Source of the DNA: Flavobacteriales bacterium
GTDB taxonomy: Bacteria > Bacteroidota > Bacteroidia > Flavobacteriales_F > PHOS-HE28
NCBI GenBank assembly: GCA_016710015.1
Contig: JADJLR010000002.1
Span: 310,001 to 374,000 of the forward strand
DNA length: 64,000 bases
Direction of reading: 5' to 3'
In this document: positions 17,847 to 26,582 of the stretch, one piece after another
Numbering within the stretch: the stretch's first letter is position 1
Layout: each line of letters begins with the position of its first letter
Translations under genes and position numbers: made by a program
The notes under the pieces: model-generated
Seen by the model: the letters and a program-made list of their open reading frames with translations, nothing else
Told to the model about the DNA's origin: nothing
Databases searched by the model: none

Positions 17847-18149
17847 CTATGTTGAGCCACCGAAGTAGCGCTTCAACGGTTGTTGGTGCATGTGCCGGAT
17901 GCGATGCACCACGATACTACGCTGACCCACCGAATGGATCACGTGGTACCTGAAGACATCCAACGTTGCGTACCGGAATTGTCGATGGCGGATCCGGAAA
18001 CCATGTGGATATTGGGCGATATATCGCCAACACCGTTCCAGTTCTTCACGGAAGCGGGGCCCTGCGTCAGTGGTATCCCCCTCAAGAAAACGCTGCGCTT
18101 CAACTGCGTCCTTTCGAGCCGCTGCTGTTACATGGAAGCCAAGGCTCAT
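17847..18149 (-). CDS. RelE/ParE-type toxin
   Basis: A 100-residue RelE/ParE-superfamily protein: helix AARKDAVEAQRFLEG, then RFREELERCWRYIAQYPHGF, the strand LDVFRYHVIHSV, and the C-terminal strand IVVHRIRHMHQQP. The pattern of two helices followed by a beta-sheet ending in a histidine/arginine strand fits ParE-like toxins, which poison gyrase or cut mRNA on ribosomes. Its start overlaps the antitoxin stop by four bases, as expected of a translationally coupled module. Which activity applies is unknown. Confidence 0.75.
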   Translation of the reverse strand: MSLGFHVTAAARKDAVEAQRFLEGDTTDAGPRFREELERCWRYIAQYPHGFRIRHRQFRYATLDVFRYHVIHSVGQRSIVVHRIRHMHQQPLKRYFGGST

Positions 18150-18526
18150 TTCCCTAGGTCCTTCTTCAGGTGAGCCATCACCTCCTCTATGGTATAGAAC
18201 GTGCCCTCACCCCTCTCGGCCTGCTCGCGTTCACGGTCCATGGCATCCCATTCCTCGGCGGTGAAGTGCGAGGCGTAGTCCTCTTGGTCAACCTGCACCG
18301 CGCGCAACACCTGCTCCAACAATGCTCGCACTTCCGCAGCGCTGTAATTACGGTCCTCCAGCTTCAGGTAAGGCGCCTCGCCTTCGCGCACCACGCTGAG
18401 GTGGTCGGCCGGTGTGGCATCGGTGGATGGGCCGTCAAGCAGACGCTTCAGGGCTAGCAGCCGTGGCTCATCTTCCAAGAGGGCGATGCGTTCAAGGAGT
18501 TCTAGCCTGAGGGTCTTAAGGTCCAT
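18146..18526 (-). CDS. Probable antitoxin of the ParE-type module
   Basis: 126 residues, acidic, upstream of and overlapping the toxin gene. It opens with a helical segment (LKTLRLELLERIALLEDEPR) and has a charged C-terminal half (FTAEEWDAMDREREQAERGE, then TIEEVMAHL) resembling the toxin-wrapping part of addiction-module antitoxins. I do not see a clear DNA-binding fold. Its place in front of the toxin and the four-base overlap are the main evidence for its role. Confidence 0.65.
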   Translation of the reverse strand: MDLKTLRLELLERIALLEDEPRLLALKRLLDGPSTDATPADHLSVVREGEAPYLKLEDRNYSAAEVRALLEQVLRAVQVDQEDYASHFTAEEWDAMDREREQAERGEGTFYTIEEVMAHLKKDLGK

Positions 18527-18544
18527 GTCGTACCGGGCTTCCTA

Positions 18545-18552
18545 CAAAAGTA
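18545..18552 (-). promoter_or_regulatory. -7 promoter element TACTTTTG for the toxin-antitoxin pair
   Basis: Minus-strand TACTTTTG matches TAnnTTTG exactly and ends 18 bases before the antitoxin start at 18526. No clear -33 TTG was seen. Confidence 0.55.
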
Positions 18553-18754
18553 AAAGCGGGATCATCGTTCCGCGATGATGCGGTACACCCAGTTCATCCA
18601 TCGGCGTTGCGGCACATTGCATATTTGGGAGTGCCATCCCGTACCGGAAAAGGTGCTGCTACATCGGCGGATGATCCGCTTCTACCATGCCTACGCCGGA
18701 GACGGGATACCGTGGGATCAACGGTGAAGGAGCGTTGCGGGTACCCTTCGCGCC

Positions 18755-20497
18755 CTACCACCCTCCTCCTCCACCACCACCGCCGCCGCCACCCGAAGAA
18801 CCGCCACCACCGGAACCTCCGCTGCTGCTCGGTGCCGTGCTCGATGACTGCATGCTGCTGCTGAACGACGAGTTCATGTGCGAAGAGAATGCGCCGTAGT
18901 TCATGATGGAACCACCGTACCAACTGGATCGGTAGTTAGGGTCCACCAGCGCCTTGCTGATCATGTCCTGGAAGCGGTCGCCCCAGATCTTCTCCACCTT
19001 GAACGCGATGGCATAGGGCAGGTATTTCTCGAAGACCTCGGGCGTCATCGTAGGCGGATTGAAGTGCTGGAGCTGCTTCTCTTCCGCCGCGCTCAGGTAC
19101 ATCTTGAAGCCCAGCAGCCGTGCCCGTAAGGCCAGGATCTCCTCGCTCGGCCGCTTGATCAGGTAAATGTAGATCAGGAACAGGATCAGGTTCGCCACAA
19201 CGAAGGCGATGAAGTACAACACATCGTGATCCCCCCAATACGCATTGTGTAGCACGAGCATGGCGATGAAGCTGATGATCACAGAGAGTATGGGGATGAA
19301 CCAGAACCGCACGTTGTTGCCTTTGTTCAGGAACGCGTTCCACTGCGACTCCATCGTGGACTTGAACGCTCTTGCCATGCTCGCCACGCTCGGGTCGTAC
19401 GCGCCGTCGATGGCGTAGCGTTGCTGGCCTGTGCTGAACATGCGGGCGAAGAGTTCCTGCTCCTCCTTCGGCAAGTCCGTGCCACTCTTCAGCTTCACGA
19501 TGGTATACGTCTCCTTGGTGATCAGACCCAACAACACGTTCTCCTTCTTCTCTTCGATGCGGACCACACCCTTCACCGCCATATCGATCACCGCTGGCGT
19601 GATCAGGTAATCGGCAAAACCACCTTTCATCACCATGCCTACGGATGTCGGTGACAAGTCATCGGGTGGGGCGAAGAGCGGGATCACCGTGGGTTTGTCC
19701 GGATCGCGACCGAAACGGAACCATGTGACGAAGTAGTACAGCAACAGCAAGCACGTGATGCTACCGCCCAGGAGCGCTACGGCATAGCGTTCCAAGAAGG
19801 TCGGTGGTGGCGGTTCAGCCACCACACCCTTTTGGAAACCGACGGCCACTGTGAGGCCTTCGTAGTAGCCCATGGCGCGCCCTTGGAAGCGGACCGTGCG
19901 CGCATCGATAACAGAGTCCGTACACGTGTTCTCCGTGCTGCCCATCACGCCCGTGTAGCAGGCGGTCTGCTTCACCTGGGCCGTGGGCGGCAGGTGGATC
20001 ACCGCCGAAATGCTGTCTATGTAAAAGGCCCAGCCGTTGCCGTTCACGTTCCAATAGATCTCGTCGTAGGTGGGGAAGAAACCGACCTGACCTTTGGTGG
20101 TGTAAGTGATCCGATAGCGGTAGTCGCCGGGATCCAAGTAGGTATCCTTGTCGCCGACGTACAGTACGAAGTCGTCGCCTTCGGTTTCCGTGTGGTATGG
20201 TGCAGCGGCGCCGTTCTGCTGCACATCGTCGATGGCGTACCGCACCCGGTTCTGCTTGCCGGTGTGGTCCTGGAAGTGCAGTGGCAGCCTGCGCACGATG
20301 CCGCGTTTGAACTCCACACCCGCTGCATAGATGTTGATGTCTTCCGTCACGGTCAGTTGCCCATCGGGTGCTACAGTGAGGTCGGTGTGGAAGGAGGTGA
20401 TGCGTTCCGTTTGACCGTATGCGTTTAGCCCAACTATGAAGGCGGTGAATAGAGCAAGGAAGTTTCCCTTCCACCTTTTGCTTCGCCAACCCCACAT
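18755..20497 (-). CDS. DUF2207 family membrane protein
   Basis: The start was placed at 20497 (MWGWRSKRWKGNFLALFTAF), which gives a signal peptide and 580 residues; the upstream open frame runs through a conserved non-coding stretch. The exported beta-rich DUF2207 domain (about 30-260; TERITSFHTDLTV, YRYRITYTTKGQVGF) is followed by a membrane helix (AVALLGGSITCLLLLYYFV), a cytoplasmic winged region, two more helices (about 445-490; FWFIPILSVIISFIAMLVL) and the usual low-complexity Ser/Gly tail ending GGGGGW. Family members commonly sit beside lemA, as here. Function unknown; an envelope role is likely. Confidence 0.85.
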   Translation of the reverse strand: MWGWRSKRWKGNFLALFTAFIVGLNAYGQTERITSFHTDLTVAPDGQLTVTEDINIYAAGVEFKRGIVRRLPLHFQDHTGKQNRVRYAIDDVQQNGAAAPYHTETEGDDFVLYVGDKDTYLDPGDYRYRITYTTKGQVGFFPTYDEIYWNVNGNGWAFYIDSISAVIHLPPTAQVKQTACYTGVMGSTENTCTDSVIDARTVRFQGRAMGYYEGLTVAVGFQKGVVAEPPPPTFLERYAVALLGGSITCLLLLYYFVTWFRFGRDPDKPTVIPLFAPPDDLSPTSVGMVMKGGFADYLITPAVIDMAVKGVVRIEEKKENVLLGLITKETYTIVKLKSGTDLPKEEQELFARMFSTGQQRYAIDGAYDPSVASMARAFKSTMESQWNAFLNKGNNVRFWFIPILSVIISFIAMLVLHNAYWGDHDVLYFIAFVVANLILFLIYIYLIKRPSEEILALRARLLGFKMYLSAAEEKQLQHFNPPTMTPEVFEKYLPYAIAFKVEKIWGDRFQDMISKALVDPNYRSSWYGGSIMNYGAFSSHMNSSFSSSMQSSSTAPSSSGGSGGGGSSGGGGGGGGGGGW

Positions 20498-20831
20498 CCA
20501 TTCTGCGGGGCTTCCGCCAAAAGGCGCCGGAGCGCGGTAAGCCTGTCCCGGGCTCGACCCGGGATGGACAGCCACCGCACGCTCTTCCCACACGTCTGAA
20601 GGTGACTTCAACGCTCCTTCGCTTCGACCACTTAGGTAGTTGAATACCATGGCAAGCGATCGATCAGCTATCAGTGGAATACAAAGTGACTTTCTCTCTT
20701 GACCCTCCATAATTGCGAAGCAATTCTCTCTGCGACTATGGCTACGTTCGCCATTTATCCTCTGCGTTACTCAGCGTCTTCGCGACTCTGCGGTGTGTTT
20801 CCATTGACCAGTCCTGTACCGGGAAACCGCA
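20498..20831. other. 334-base spacer between lemA and DUF2207, near-identical to 10929-11262
   Basis: I count about two differences between this spacer and 10929-11262, fewer than in the flanking genes. It includes a CCCGGG-CTCGA-CCCGGG inverted repeat (about 20549-20565) and a degenerate CTCTGCG repeat stretch near 20760-20796 (CTCTGCGTTACTCAGCGTCT). No gene is convincing here despite an open minus-strand frame. Confidence 0.6.
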
Positions 20832-21389
20832 TTACCCGAATTTCACCTGTGGCGCGTTCTTCTCTGCGGGGTTCTCCAACTCGAAGAAGGTGGACTTGGC
20901 GAAGCTGAACGAATTGGCCACCACGTTGCTCGGGAAGCTCTCGATCAGTGTGTTCTGCTCGCGTACATTGCCGTTGTAGTAGCGTCGCGCTTTCTCGATG
21001 TCGCCTTCCACCTCGCCCAAGGCGCTCTGCAGCGCTAGGAAGTTCGTGTTCGCCTTCAGGTCCGGGTAGCGTTCGGCCACGGCCATCAGGTTCATCAGCG
21101 CGCCGTTCAATTTGTTCTCCGCCACCTGCTGGCCCTCTACCGTGGTGGCCTGCTGCGCGGCCGCACGTGCCTTGGTCACGTTCTCGAAGGTCTCCTTCTC
21201 ATGGGCGGCATAGCCTTTTACCGTCTCCACCAAATTGGGGATCAGGTCGTAGCGCTTCTTCAACTGCACATCGATCCCGCTCCACGCCTCGGCCACCAGG
21301 TTCTTCAACTTCACCAACTTGTTGTAGATGGCGATGGCGTAGAAGGCCACGAGTGCGAGAAATACGAGGAGGATGGCTAGGGCGAGCAT
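20832..21389 (-). CDS. lemA: LemA family protein
   Basis: 185 residues, the family norm. One N-terminal membrane helix (MLALAILLVFLALVAFYAIA) anchors a long helical coiled domain with the LemA signatures YNKLVKLKNLVAEAWSGIDV, RRYDLIPNLVETVKGY in the form KKRYDLIPNLVE, and YYNGNVREQNTLIESFPSN. The biochemical role is unknown; the protein is expected at the inner membrane with its bulk outside. It is followed by the DUF2207 gene, a common pairing. Confidence 0.92.
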   Translation of the reverse strand: MLALAILLVFLALVAFYAIAIYNKLVKLKNLVAEAWSGIDVQLKKRYDLIPNLVETVKGYAAHEKETFENVTKARAAAQQATTVEGQQVAENKLNGALMNLMAVAERYPDLKANTNFLALQSALGEVEGDIEKARRYYNGNVREQNTLIESFPSNVVANSFSFAKSTFFELENPAEKNAPQVKFG

Positions 21390-21415
21390 GTGGTGCGGGG
21401 TGTTGGGGTGGGGAT

Positions 21416-21423
21416 CGAATATA
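21416..21423 (-). promoter_or_regulatory. Probable -7 promoter element TATATTCG for lemA
   Basis: Minus-strand TATATTCG ends 26 bases before the lemA start. The same box precedes the gene at 6044. This region is missing from the truncated lemA copy. Confidence 0.5.
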
Positions 21424-21433
21424 GGGGTGCGAA

Positions 21434-21605
21434 GTGTTCCGTGTTAGCATGCGGGATACGTTCCGCAGCCGGATCTCCGAGAGCACCATCGACCGAACGG
21501 AGTTCTACCTCTACAGGATCCGGCAGCACGGGCCTAATCGCGTTCGGCTTCAACTACGGATCCTTCAAGGGCGAGGCGATGACCTATTCGGGGCGCAGGC
21601 ATTGA
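21434..21605 (+). pseudogene. Decayed 3' fragment of a TonB-dependent receptor
   Basis: The fragment encodes VFRVSMRDTFRSRI...IDRTEFYLYRIRQ, then shifts frame and continues LIAFGFNYGSFKGEAMTYSG before RRH and a stop. The receptor at 14195-16570 ends in VFNISVRDAFSSRI...IDRTEFYLYTFRQ and FSYGFGKGDAMTYSGRRH. Only about 57 codons remain and there is one frameshift near 21530. It starts directly behind the lemA promoter region. Confidence 0.8.
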
Positions 21606-21748
21606 GGGGCGAACGATGGTCGCCGTGAAGGCGCATGACTTCGCTGGACCGCCTCGGGCTTTTCGGCTTGGACCACTTCCCTTGGGGCTCTCCGTGGTCT
21701 CGCTACGATCCGACTTCGTGGACCGGTCTTTGTTGCACGCACCGATCC

Positions 21749-22498
21749 ATGAACTACACCCTCCTCCTCCTCCCTCTCCTCTTCGTTGCTTGCACGAACG
21801 AACCCGCCTCGGTAGTTACCGATGCCCCAACGAACGATGCCATGCCGTACATACCCCTGCAGGATACCCTCGATGCCAAGAAGGCCGCCTTCGAGTTGAA
21901 GGCCGATGCGGGGAAGAAGCAGGACTATGCGGCAGGGATCGAGGCGGTGCGCAGCAGTGGCATATTGGAGACCGCACACCAAGTGGGCGATATGGCGCCG
22001 GATTTCACCCTGAACAATCCCACGGGACAGCCGGTGCGCTTGTACGAGGTGTTGAAGAACGGTCCGGTGATCCTGACCTGGTATCGTGGCGGCTGGTGTC
22101 CGTATTGCAACCTCACACTGCACCGCTTACAGGAGGAGCTGCCGAACTTCCGTGCTGCGGGTGCCTCCCTCGTGGCGCTCACCCCCGAATTGCCGGATAG
22201 CAGTATGAGCACGACAGAGAAGCACGCACTGGAATTCGATATCCTCAGTGATCCCGGCAACACCGTCGCACGCGCCTTCGGGGTGGTGTTCCAGCTCACA
22301 CCCGAGGTGGCTGCGCGCTACCAAGAGAGCTTCGACCTGCATGCCTACAACGGCGACGCCAGCAACGAACTGCCCTTGGCCGCCACCTATGTGATCGGCA
22401 CCGATGGTGTGATCACCTATGCCTTTTTGCACCCCGACTACCGGAACCGTGCGGAGCCTCGTGACATTCTGACCGCCGTGCAGCGCTTAAGGAAGTAG
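21749..22498 (+). CDS. Peroxiredoxin-like (AhpC/TSA) lipoprotein
   Basis: The start at 21749 gives a lipoprotein signal, MNYTLLLLPLLFVAC, with the lipidated Cys15, and 249 residues. The AhpC/TSA redoxin domain (about 85-245) has GDMAPDFTLNNPTGQPV, the active-site loop RGGWCPYCN with Cys117 and Cys120, and LVALTPELPDSS. The CPYC motif is more thioredoxin-like than the single peroxidatic Cys of typical peroxiredoxins; close relatives are annotated as peroxiredoxin-like. It probably reduces peroxides or disulfides in the periplasm. Confidence 0.8.
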   Translation: MNYTLLLLPLLFVACTNEPASVVTDAPTNDAMPYIPLQDTLDAKKAAFELKADAGKKQDYAAGIEAVRSSGILETAHQVGDMAPDFTLNNPTGQPVRLYEVLKNGPVILTWYRGGWCPYCNLTLHRLQEELPNFRAAGASLVALTPELPDSSMSTTEKHALEFDILSDPGNTVARAFGVVFQLTPEVAARYQESFDLHAYNGDASNELPLAATYVIGTDGVITYAFLHPDYRNRAEPRDILTAVQRLRK

Positions 22499-22582
22499 GT
22501 CACCGAAAAGTCGCATCGCAGGCAGCAGGCGGTGTACTGTACCCTGCGCTCCGACCATGGCCCCGTCCGCTCAGACCGTGAC

Positions 22583-25006
22583 CTATTGCTGCATCCCGCT
22601 CAACGTAGAATAATGGGATACCCCATTCTCATCCACCACAACGATGGCCGCGGTCATGTTCGCCAGTAGTGGGCTGGTCCAGATCACTTCACCGGTCTGC
22701 GCGTTGCGTGCCTCTATGGTTTGAGGTGCTTCATGGCGATGCATGAAGAGCACCCCATCCACAACGGTGAAGTCCTTGGCGACCGAATTGTTCGCGACCC
22801 CGCTCGGGCCTATGTCGTACAGCAGGGATCCATTGCTTGCATTGAAGCACGAGATCGGGCCACTGCCTGCACGTGCGAAGAGCCTGTTGCCATCGAGATA
22901 CGGATTCGCGCCGGAAGAGGTGCTGAGCACATTCGCCATCCACACCTCACTCCCGCTATTCATATCGAATGCCCTGACGTGATTGGTGGATTGAATATAC
23001 ACCTTGCCATTGCCGGCCGTAGGGCTTCCGAGTTGCGATGCGCCGTTATCGAACGTCGCCTGCCAGACCTGTGCACCGGTGAGTGCATCAACAGCGTAGA
23101 GCTCCTGATCATCGCAACCGAAGAACACTTTTCCACCTGCCACGCACGGAGAGGACTTGACACGGGCGGGCGTTTGGAAATCCCAGACCAACGACCCGTC
23201 ATTCTTGTTCAGTGCACGAACGCCAGGAGAGGCCGTCCCTGCGGAGCAGTACAAGAGATCACCCGATATCGTAGGCGCACTCCACACACCAGCACCCAGA
23301 TCCGTGCTCCAGAGTTGCGCACCGGTACCTCCATCAAGTGCGCGCACGAGGCCACTGGCTTGACTAACGTATACCACACCGTTCTCCACAAAAGGAGAGA
23401 TGCCTTCGGGTAGACTGTTGCTCCAGATCTCTGTTCCATCGAAGGGGTTGAGGCAGTACAGCCTGCCGGACCTTACGATGTACGCTCTATTGTCCATCAC
23501 TGCGGCAGAGGCATCCGTAAGTCCTAGACCAACGTTCGCTGTCCAGATCGAGTTGCCATTCGCAGCATCCAAACAATAGAAGAAGCTCTCACTCGAGTCG
23601 TCGCTCACGTAGATACGCCCATTGACCGAAGCGGTCGAACCTCCGATCACGATCGGCTCGGGAAGCACATTGAGTACATCATTGAAAAGCACGGTGGGGC
23701 CGTTCGCCATAATGAAGTTATCGAGATCCCAAGCCACTATCGATGCACCTGAACTCATTTGCCCTGGCGTGTAGTCGAAGTAGGAGGTGTGGAAACAGCC
23801 AGTCGCATCAAAGAACACCGGTTCGGTGTATAGGTCATCGAATGCGAGGTACATGTAGCCGTTGGTCACGGGGATACCGGACCCATCGACCGCGCAACCG
23901 GATACCGAGGCATGCGGACCGCACATACTTTCGAACGACAATGTCTCCAGACCAGTAAAAGCAGGACCTGTTTGGAATGAGCCCAAGAAATACGACCCGG
24001 CGTTCGCACCACCGGGGAGCGCATATACCTCTACGGTGGCGAACGGTGGCATGATATCCACCCAGACACCATCAGAACGTGTCATTTCAGTGCCTATCAT
24101 AATGCCATCGACCTTTGCAGCAACGACCTGATTCGCGTACGGCGTTCCACCACACGTGATGATCACATTGTATCTGCTCGCGATCATCGGGTTATCACAA
24201 TTCCAGACCGAAAAGTGACCAACCTCGCCCACGTAGTTACCTCCTTGTAGCGTAGCGGATCCCTCTTCCATCCATGTGCCAAGCGCTTCATCGAAATACC
24301 ACAGCGGTATGCTTGGCCCCGCCGTGCCTAGGATAGAACTGGGCACCGGTACGGTCAACTCCGCACTTGCCCCATTCGCTAGCTGTAGCAGGTCTCCACT
24401 GGTGTTTTCCAGTTCGAAGCTGCCCATGCCATAGGATAGTAGCAGTACATCATCACCATTAAGATCCATCCCTTCCATCCCTGGCACCTCCAAGATCGAC
24501 TCAGGGATAGTTAGGTCATAGAACCGCGAGTAGACCTTCACTTGTCCTTGATATCCTCCTTCAATGGAATTGGCAGGGATAACGACTTTAAGACCATCAC
24601 TGGTCTCAACCTCTCCACCCGCACTTGCGTTGAATGTACCCGTGAGCATTCGAGGGACCAGCTTGACCTTTACACCGACCTCACCGGACTCAGAGACATA
24701 GAAATTCCTGCCTCCAAAGAAGTACCCTGACTTATGTACTTTCAGGAAATTCCTCCCATCGTTGGCAGGAACGTTCAGCATCCGGAATAGGCCGCGGTCT
24801 CCGCTGGTCGCCGTGCGGCCGTTCACCTCCACCTGAGCCCCCGTGATGAAGGTACCGTTGTCACCTACAACCGTCCCCGTGATGTTCACCGTGAGACCAG
24901 ATGCGATCGGCGGCGTCGTGACATCCGGTTCGGGGTTGTCCTTCTTACATCCTTGAAAGAGCAGGACCATAATTAGTGGGAGGAGGAAAGAGGTTGTCCG
25001 TTTCAT
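22583..25006 (-). CDS. Lipoprotein with regulatory-like domain and PQQ-type beta-propeller
   Basis: 807 residues. Lipobox LFQGC with Cys20, followed by the KKDNPEPD linker usual in Bacteroidota. A carboxypeptidase-regulatory-like domain lies at about 35-120 (ITGTVVGDNGTFITGAQVEV). The middle is beta-rich and unassigned. The C-terminal 340 residues hold at least seven PQQ-like blades, each with the A/G-x-x-x-W signature (GNSIWTANV, GTEIWSNSL, GAQLWSTDL, GSLVWDFQT, GAQVWQATF, GSEVWMANV, GEVIWTSPL). It resembles BamB-type scaffolds or surface lipoproteins rather than a quinoprotein enzyme, because no dehydrogenase residues are evident. Confidence 0.8.
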   Translation of the reverse strand: MKRTTSFLLPLIMVLLFQGCKKDNPEPDVTTPPIASGLTVNITGTVVGDNGTFITGAQVEVNGRTATSGDRGLFRMLNVPANDGRNFLKVHKSGYFFGGRNFYVSESGEVGVKVKLVPRMLTGTFNASAGGEVETSDGLKVVIPANSIEGGYQGQVKVYSRFYDLTIPESILEVPGMEGMDLNGDDVLLLSYGMGSFELENTSGDLLQLANGASAELTVPVPSSILGTAGPSIPLWYFDEALGTWMEEGSATLQGGNYVGEVGHFSVWNCDNPMIASRYNVIITCGGTPYANQVVAAKVDGIMIGTEMTRSDGVWVDIMPPFATVEVYALPGGANAGSYFLGSFQTGPAFTGLETLSFESMCGPHASVSGCAVDGSGIPVTNGYMYLAFDDLYTEPVFFDATGCFHTSYFDYTPGQMSSGASIVAWDLDNFIMANGPTVLFNDVLNVLPEPIVIGGSTASVNGRIYVSDDSSESFFYCLDAANGNSIWTANVGLGLTDASAAVMDNRAYIVRSGRLYCLNPFDGTEIWSNSLPEGISPFVENGVVYVSQASGLVRALDGGTGAQLWSTDLGAGVWSAPTISGDLLYCSAGTASPGVRALNKNDGSLVWDFQTPARVKSSPCVAGGKVFFGCDDQELYAVDALTGAQVWQATFDNGASQLGSPTAGNGKVYIQSTNHVRAFDMNSGSEVWMANVLSTSSGANPYLDGNRLFARAGSGPISCFNASNGSLLYDIGPSGVANNSVAKDFTVVDGVLFMHRHEAPQTIEARNAQTGEVIWTSPLLANMTAAIVVVDENGVSHYSTLSGMQQ

Positions 25007-25608
25007 GCCATGTTCTTCGGAGTTCCAAGATATGGAACCCTTGTTTCTCTACACCATCGGGATCATACCCCAAATGTGAACAGAAGCTGAAGGACATCCC
25101 ATATGGGCTACGAATAACGACCGTAACATCATCCTATTCGCCATCGGCGAGATGATCCCCAGCAACACTGTGAGCGGTTACCCCTCCGGAAACCACAACA
25201 AGGACGACGAGGTGGCCGTCCAATTCGATCGGGACGGACAGTGGTATAGGACCTTCCACACGCTTACCCATTCATTTCATCGATCCCTCGGCGATTCTGA
25301 GGGTCAAAGGCAGGGCTATCGCCTCTTCTTTTCTGGGACCCCCTGGGGCCGTTCTACCATCGGGGGGCGTTTTCTAATTTCTGTGACCCCTCTGGGGTCA
25401 GAATGCAGCACTGGTCATTCTCCTTATGGGTTGACCCCAGCGGGGTCACAGAGAATGGAATTTGAGTCGGACGAACGTGTTCGACCCCAGCGGGGTCGCA
25501 GAAACAACAGACCTGGTGCGGAATGTATTTTGAGGCGATGGCCCTGGGTCAAAGGACACTTTGTCCGTTTCGTGATTAACTTTTCGCCACATTTCAAACC
25601 ATACACCC
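25007..25608. other. Intergenic region with palindrome cluster
   Basis: About 600 bases with no convincing gene; a 186-codon plus-strand open frame overlaps the next signal peptide and shows no domain. Its main content is the cluster of GACCCC/GGGGTC palindromes described separately. Confidence 0.6.
25337..25497. repeat. Four GACCCC-nnn-GGGGTC palindromes at about 48-50 base intervals
   Basis: Units at 25337-25350 (imperfect, GACCCCCTGGGGCC), 25385-25399 (GACCCCTCTGGGGTC), 25433-25447 and 25483-25497 (both GACCCCAGCGGGGTC). Start-to-start distances are 48, 48 and 50. TTTCTGTG flanks unit 2 on the left, and CACAGA or CGCAGAAA flanks units 3 and 4 on the right, as halves of one larger palindrome. 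The sequences between units are unrelated. Confidence 0.85.
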
Positions 25609-26529
25609 ATGAAACGATCACTACTCTTTACACTTCTTGGAGGGTTCGCCGGCCTGATATCGGCACAGACGGTACTTGTGAACGAGAATTTCGATTCCTA
25701 TACGGAAGGTGAACTTGTGGCACAGACCATCGGATTGCCATGGAGCACCTGGTCCGTTGACCCCGGGAGCACGGAAGACACCCCGATCAGTGATGAACAA
25801 GCGAGTTCAGGCACATTGAGCATGAAAGTGTCCGGGGTTGCTGCTGGTGGCCCTACGGACCTGGTACTGCGCCTTGGTGACCGCAGTACCGGGAGCTACA
25901 CCCTGAGTTGGAACATGTACGTACCATCCGGCAATGGCGGCTACTTCAACATCCAACGGAACGAAGTGCCCGGTACAGGCAGCTTCATGCTCGAGGTCAC
26001 CTTCAAGGTGGACGGGACGATCGAGTTCATGAACAATACGGTGGCCAGCGACGGCTCCTACCCGCAGGACACATGGTTCAGCGTGGCTTTGGCCTTCGAC
26101 TTGGAAACTCTGGATGCAACGCTGGACATTGACGGAACAACCCAATACGGCTGGCAAACAGATACCCCTGGACCCAACCAGATCGGCGGGATCGATTTCT
26201 TCGCCTATGCCGGCGGTGCACCGAACGTACCGCTGTACTATGTGGACGATGTCCTCTTTACGGAACTCGGTCCGGTGGGTATTGAGGAGAATGCGCTGAC
26301 AGAAGTCCATGTATATCCAAATCCGGCTACCGATGTGCTGACCGTGGAACTTCCACACGGGACCACGGCCATCGCCTCCTTGGTAGATGTCACGGGCCGC
26401 ACCGTGGTCGATGGTACCACCTTCGGTTCGCGCACCCAATTTGCATTGAACGGACTGTCCAAGGGACTGTACTTCGTGCGAGTGAGGGAGAACAGCAAGG
26501 ATGTCGTACGCCGCGTGATCGTGGAGTGA
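25609..26529 (+). CDS. Secreted LamG-like protein with T9SS tail
   Basis: 306 residues with signal peptide 1-20. Residues of about 25-225 look like a concanavalin/LamG jelly-roll (LVNENFDSYTEGELV, TGSYTLSWNMYVPSG, LYYVDDVLF), a fold used to bind carbohydrate or as an adhesin. The T9SS tail is clear: EVHVYPNPATDVLTVELP, LVDVTGRTV, LSKGLYFVRVRENS. A strong terminator follows. Ligand unknown. Confidence 0.8.
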   Translation: MKRSLLFTLLGGFAGLISAQTVLVNENFDSYTEGELVAQTIGLPWSTWSVDPGSTEDTPISDEQASSGTLSMKVSGVAAGGPTDLVLRLGDRSTGSYTLSWNMYVPSGNGGYFNIQRNEVPGTGSFMLEVTFKVDGTIEFMNNTVASDGSYPQDTWFSVALAFDLETLDATLDIDGTTQYGWQTDTPGPNQIGGIDFFAYAGGAPNVPLYYVDDVLFTELGPVGIEENALTEVHVYPNPATDVLTVELPHGTTAIASLVDVTGRTVVDGTTFGSRTQFALNGLSKGLYFVRVRENSKDVVRRVIVE

Positions 26530-26548
26530 GCGCAGATCATGTTCTAAC

Positions 26549-26582
26549 GAAAGCCCCCGACCGCCCGGGGGCTTTCGCTTTT
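26549..26582 (+). terminator. Intrinsic terminator
   Basis: GAAAGCCCCCG (26549-26559) pairs perfectly with CGGGGGCTTTC (26566-26576) around a six-base loop, followed by GCTTTT. It lies 20 bases after the T9SS gene stop. Confidence 0.9.

Noticed and set aside
20498..20710. N-terminal extension of the DUF2207 protein to 20710
   Set aside because: It would place 71 hydrophilic residues before a good signal peptide; the stretch is the repeated spacer.
25337..25497. Possible CRISPR array because of evenly spaced palindromes
   Set aside because: The repeats are only about 15 bases, not identical, number four, and there are no cas genes in the window.
25152..25712. 186-codon plus-strand open frame before the LamG-like gene
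   Set aside because: It runs through the palindrome cluster and into the next gene's signal peptide in another frame; no domain and no coding-like composition.
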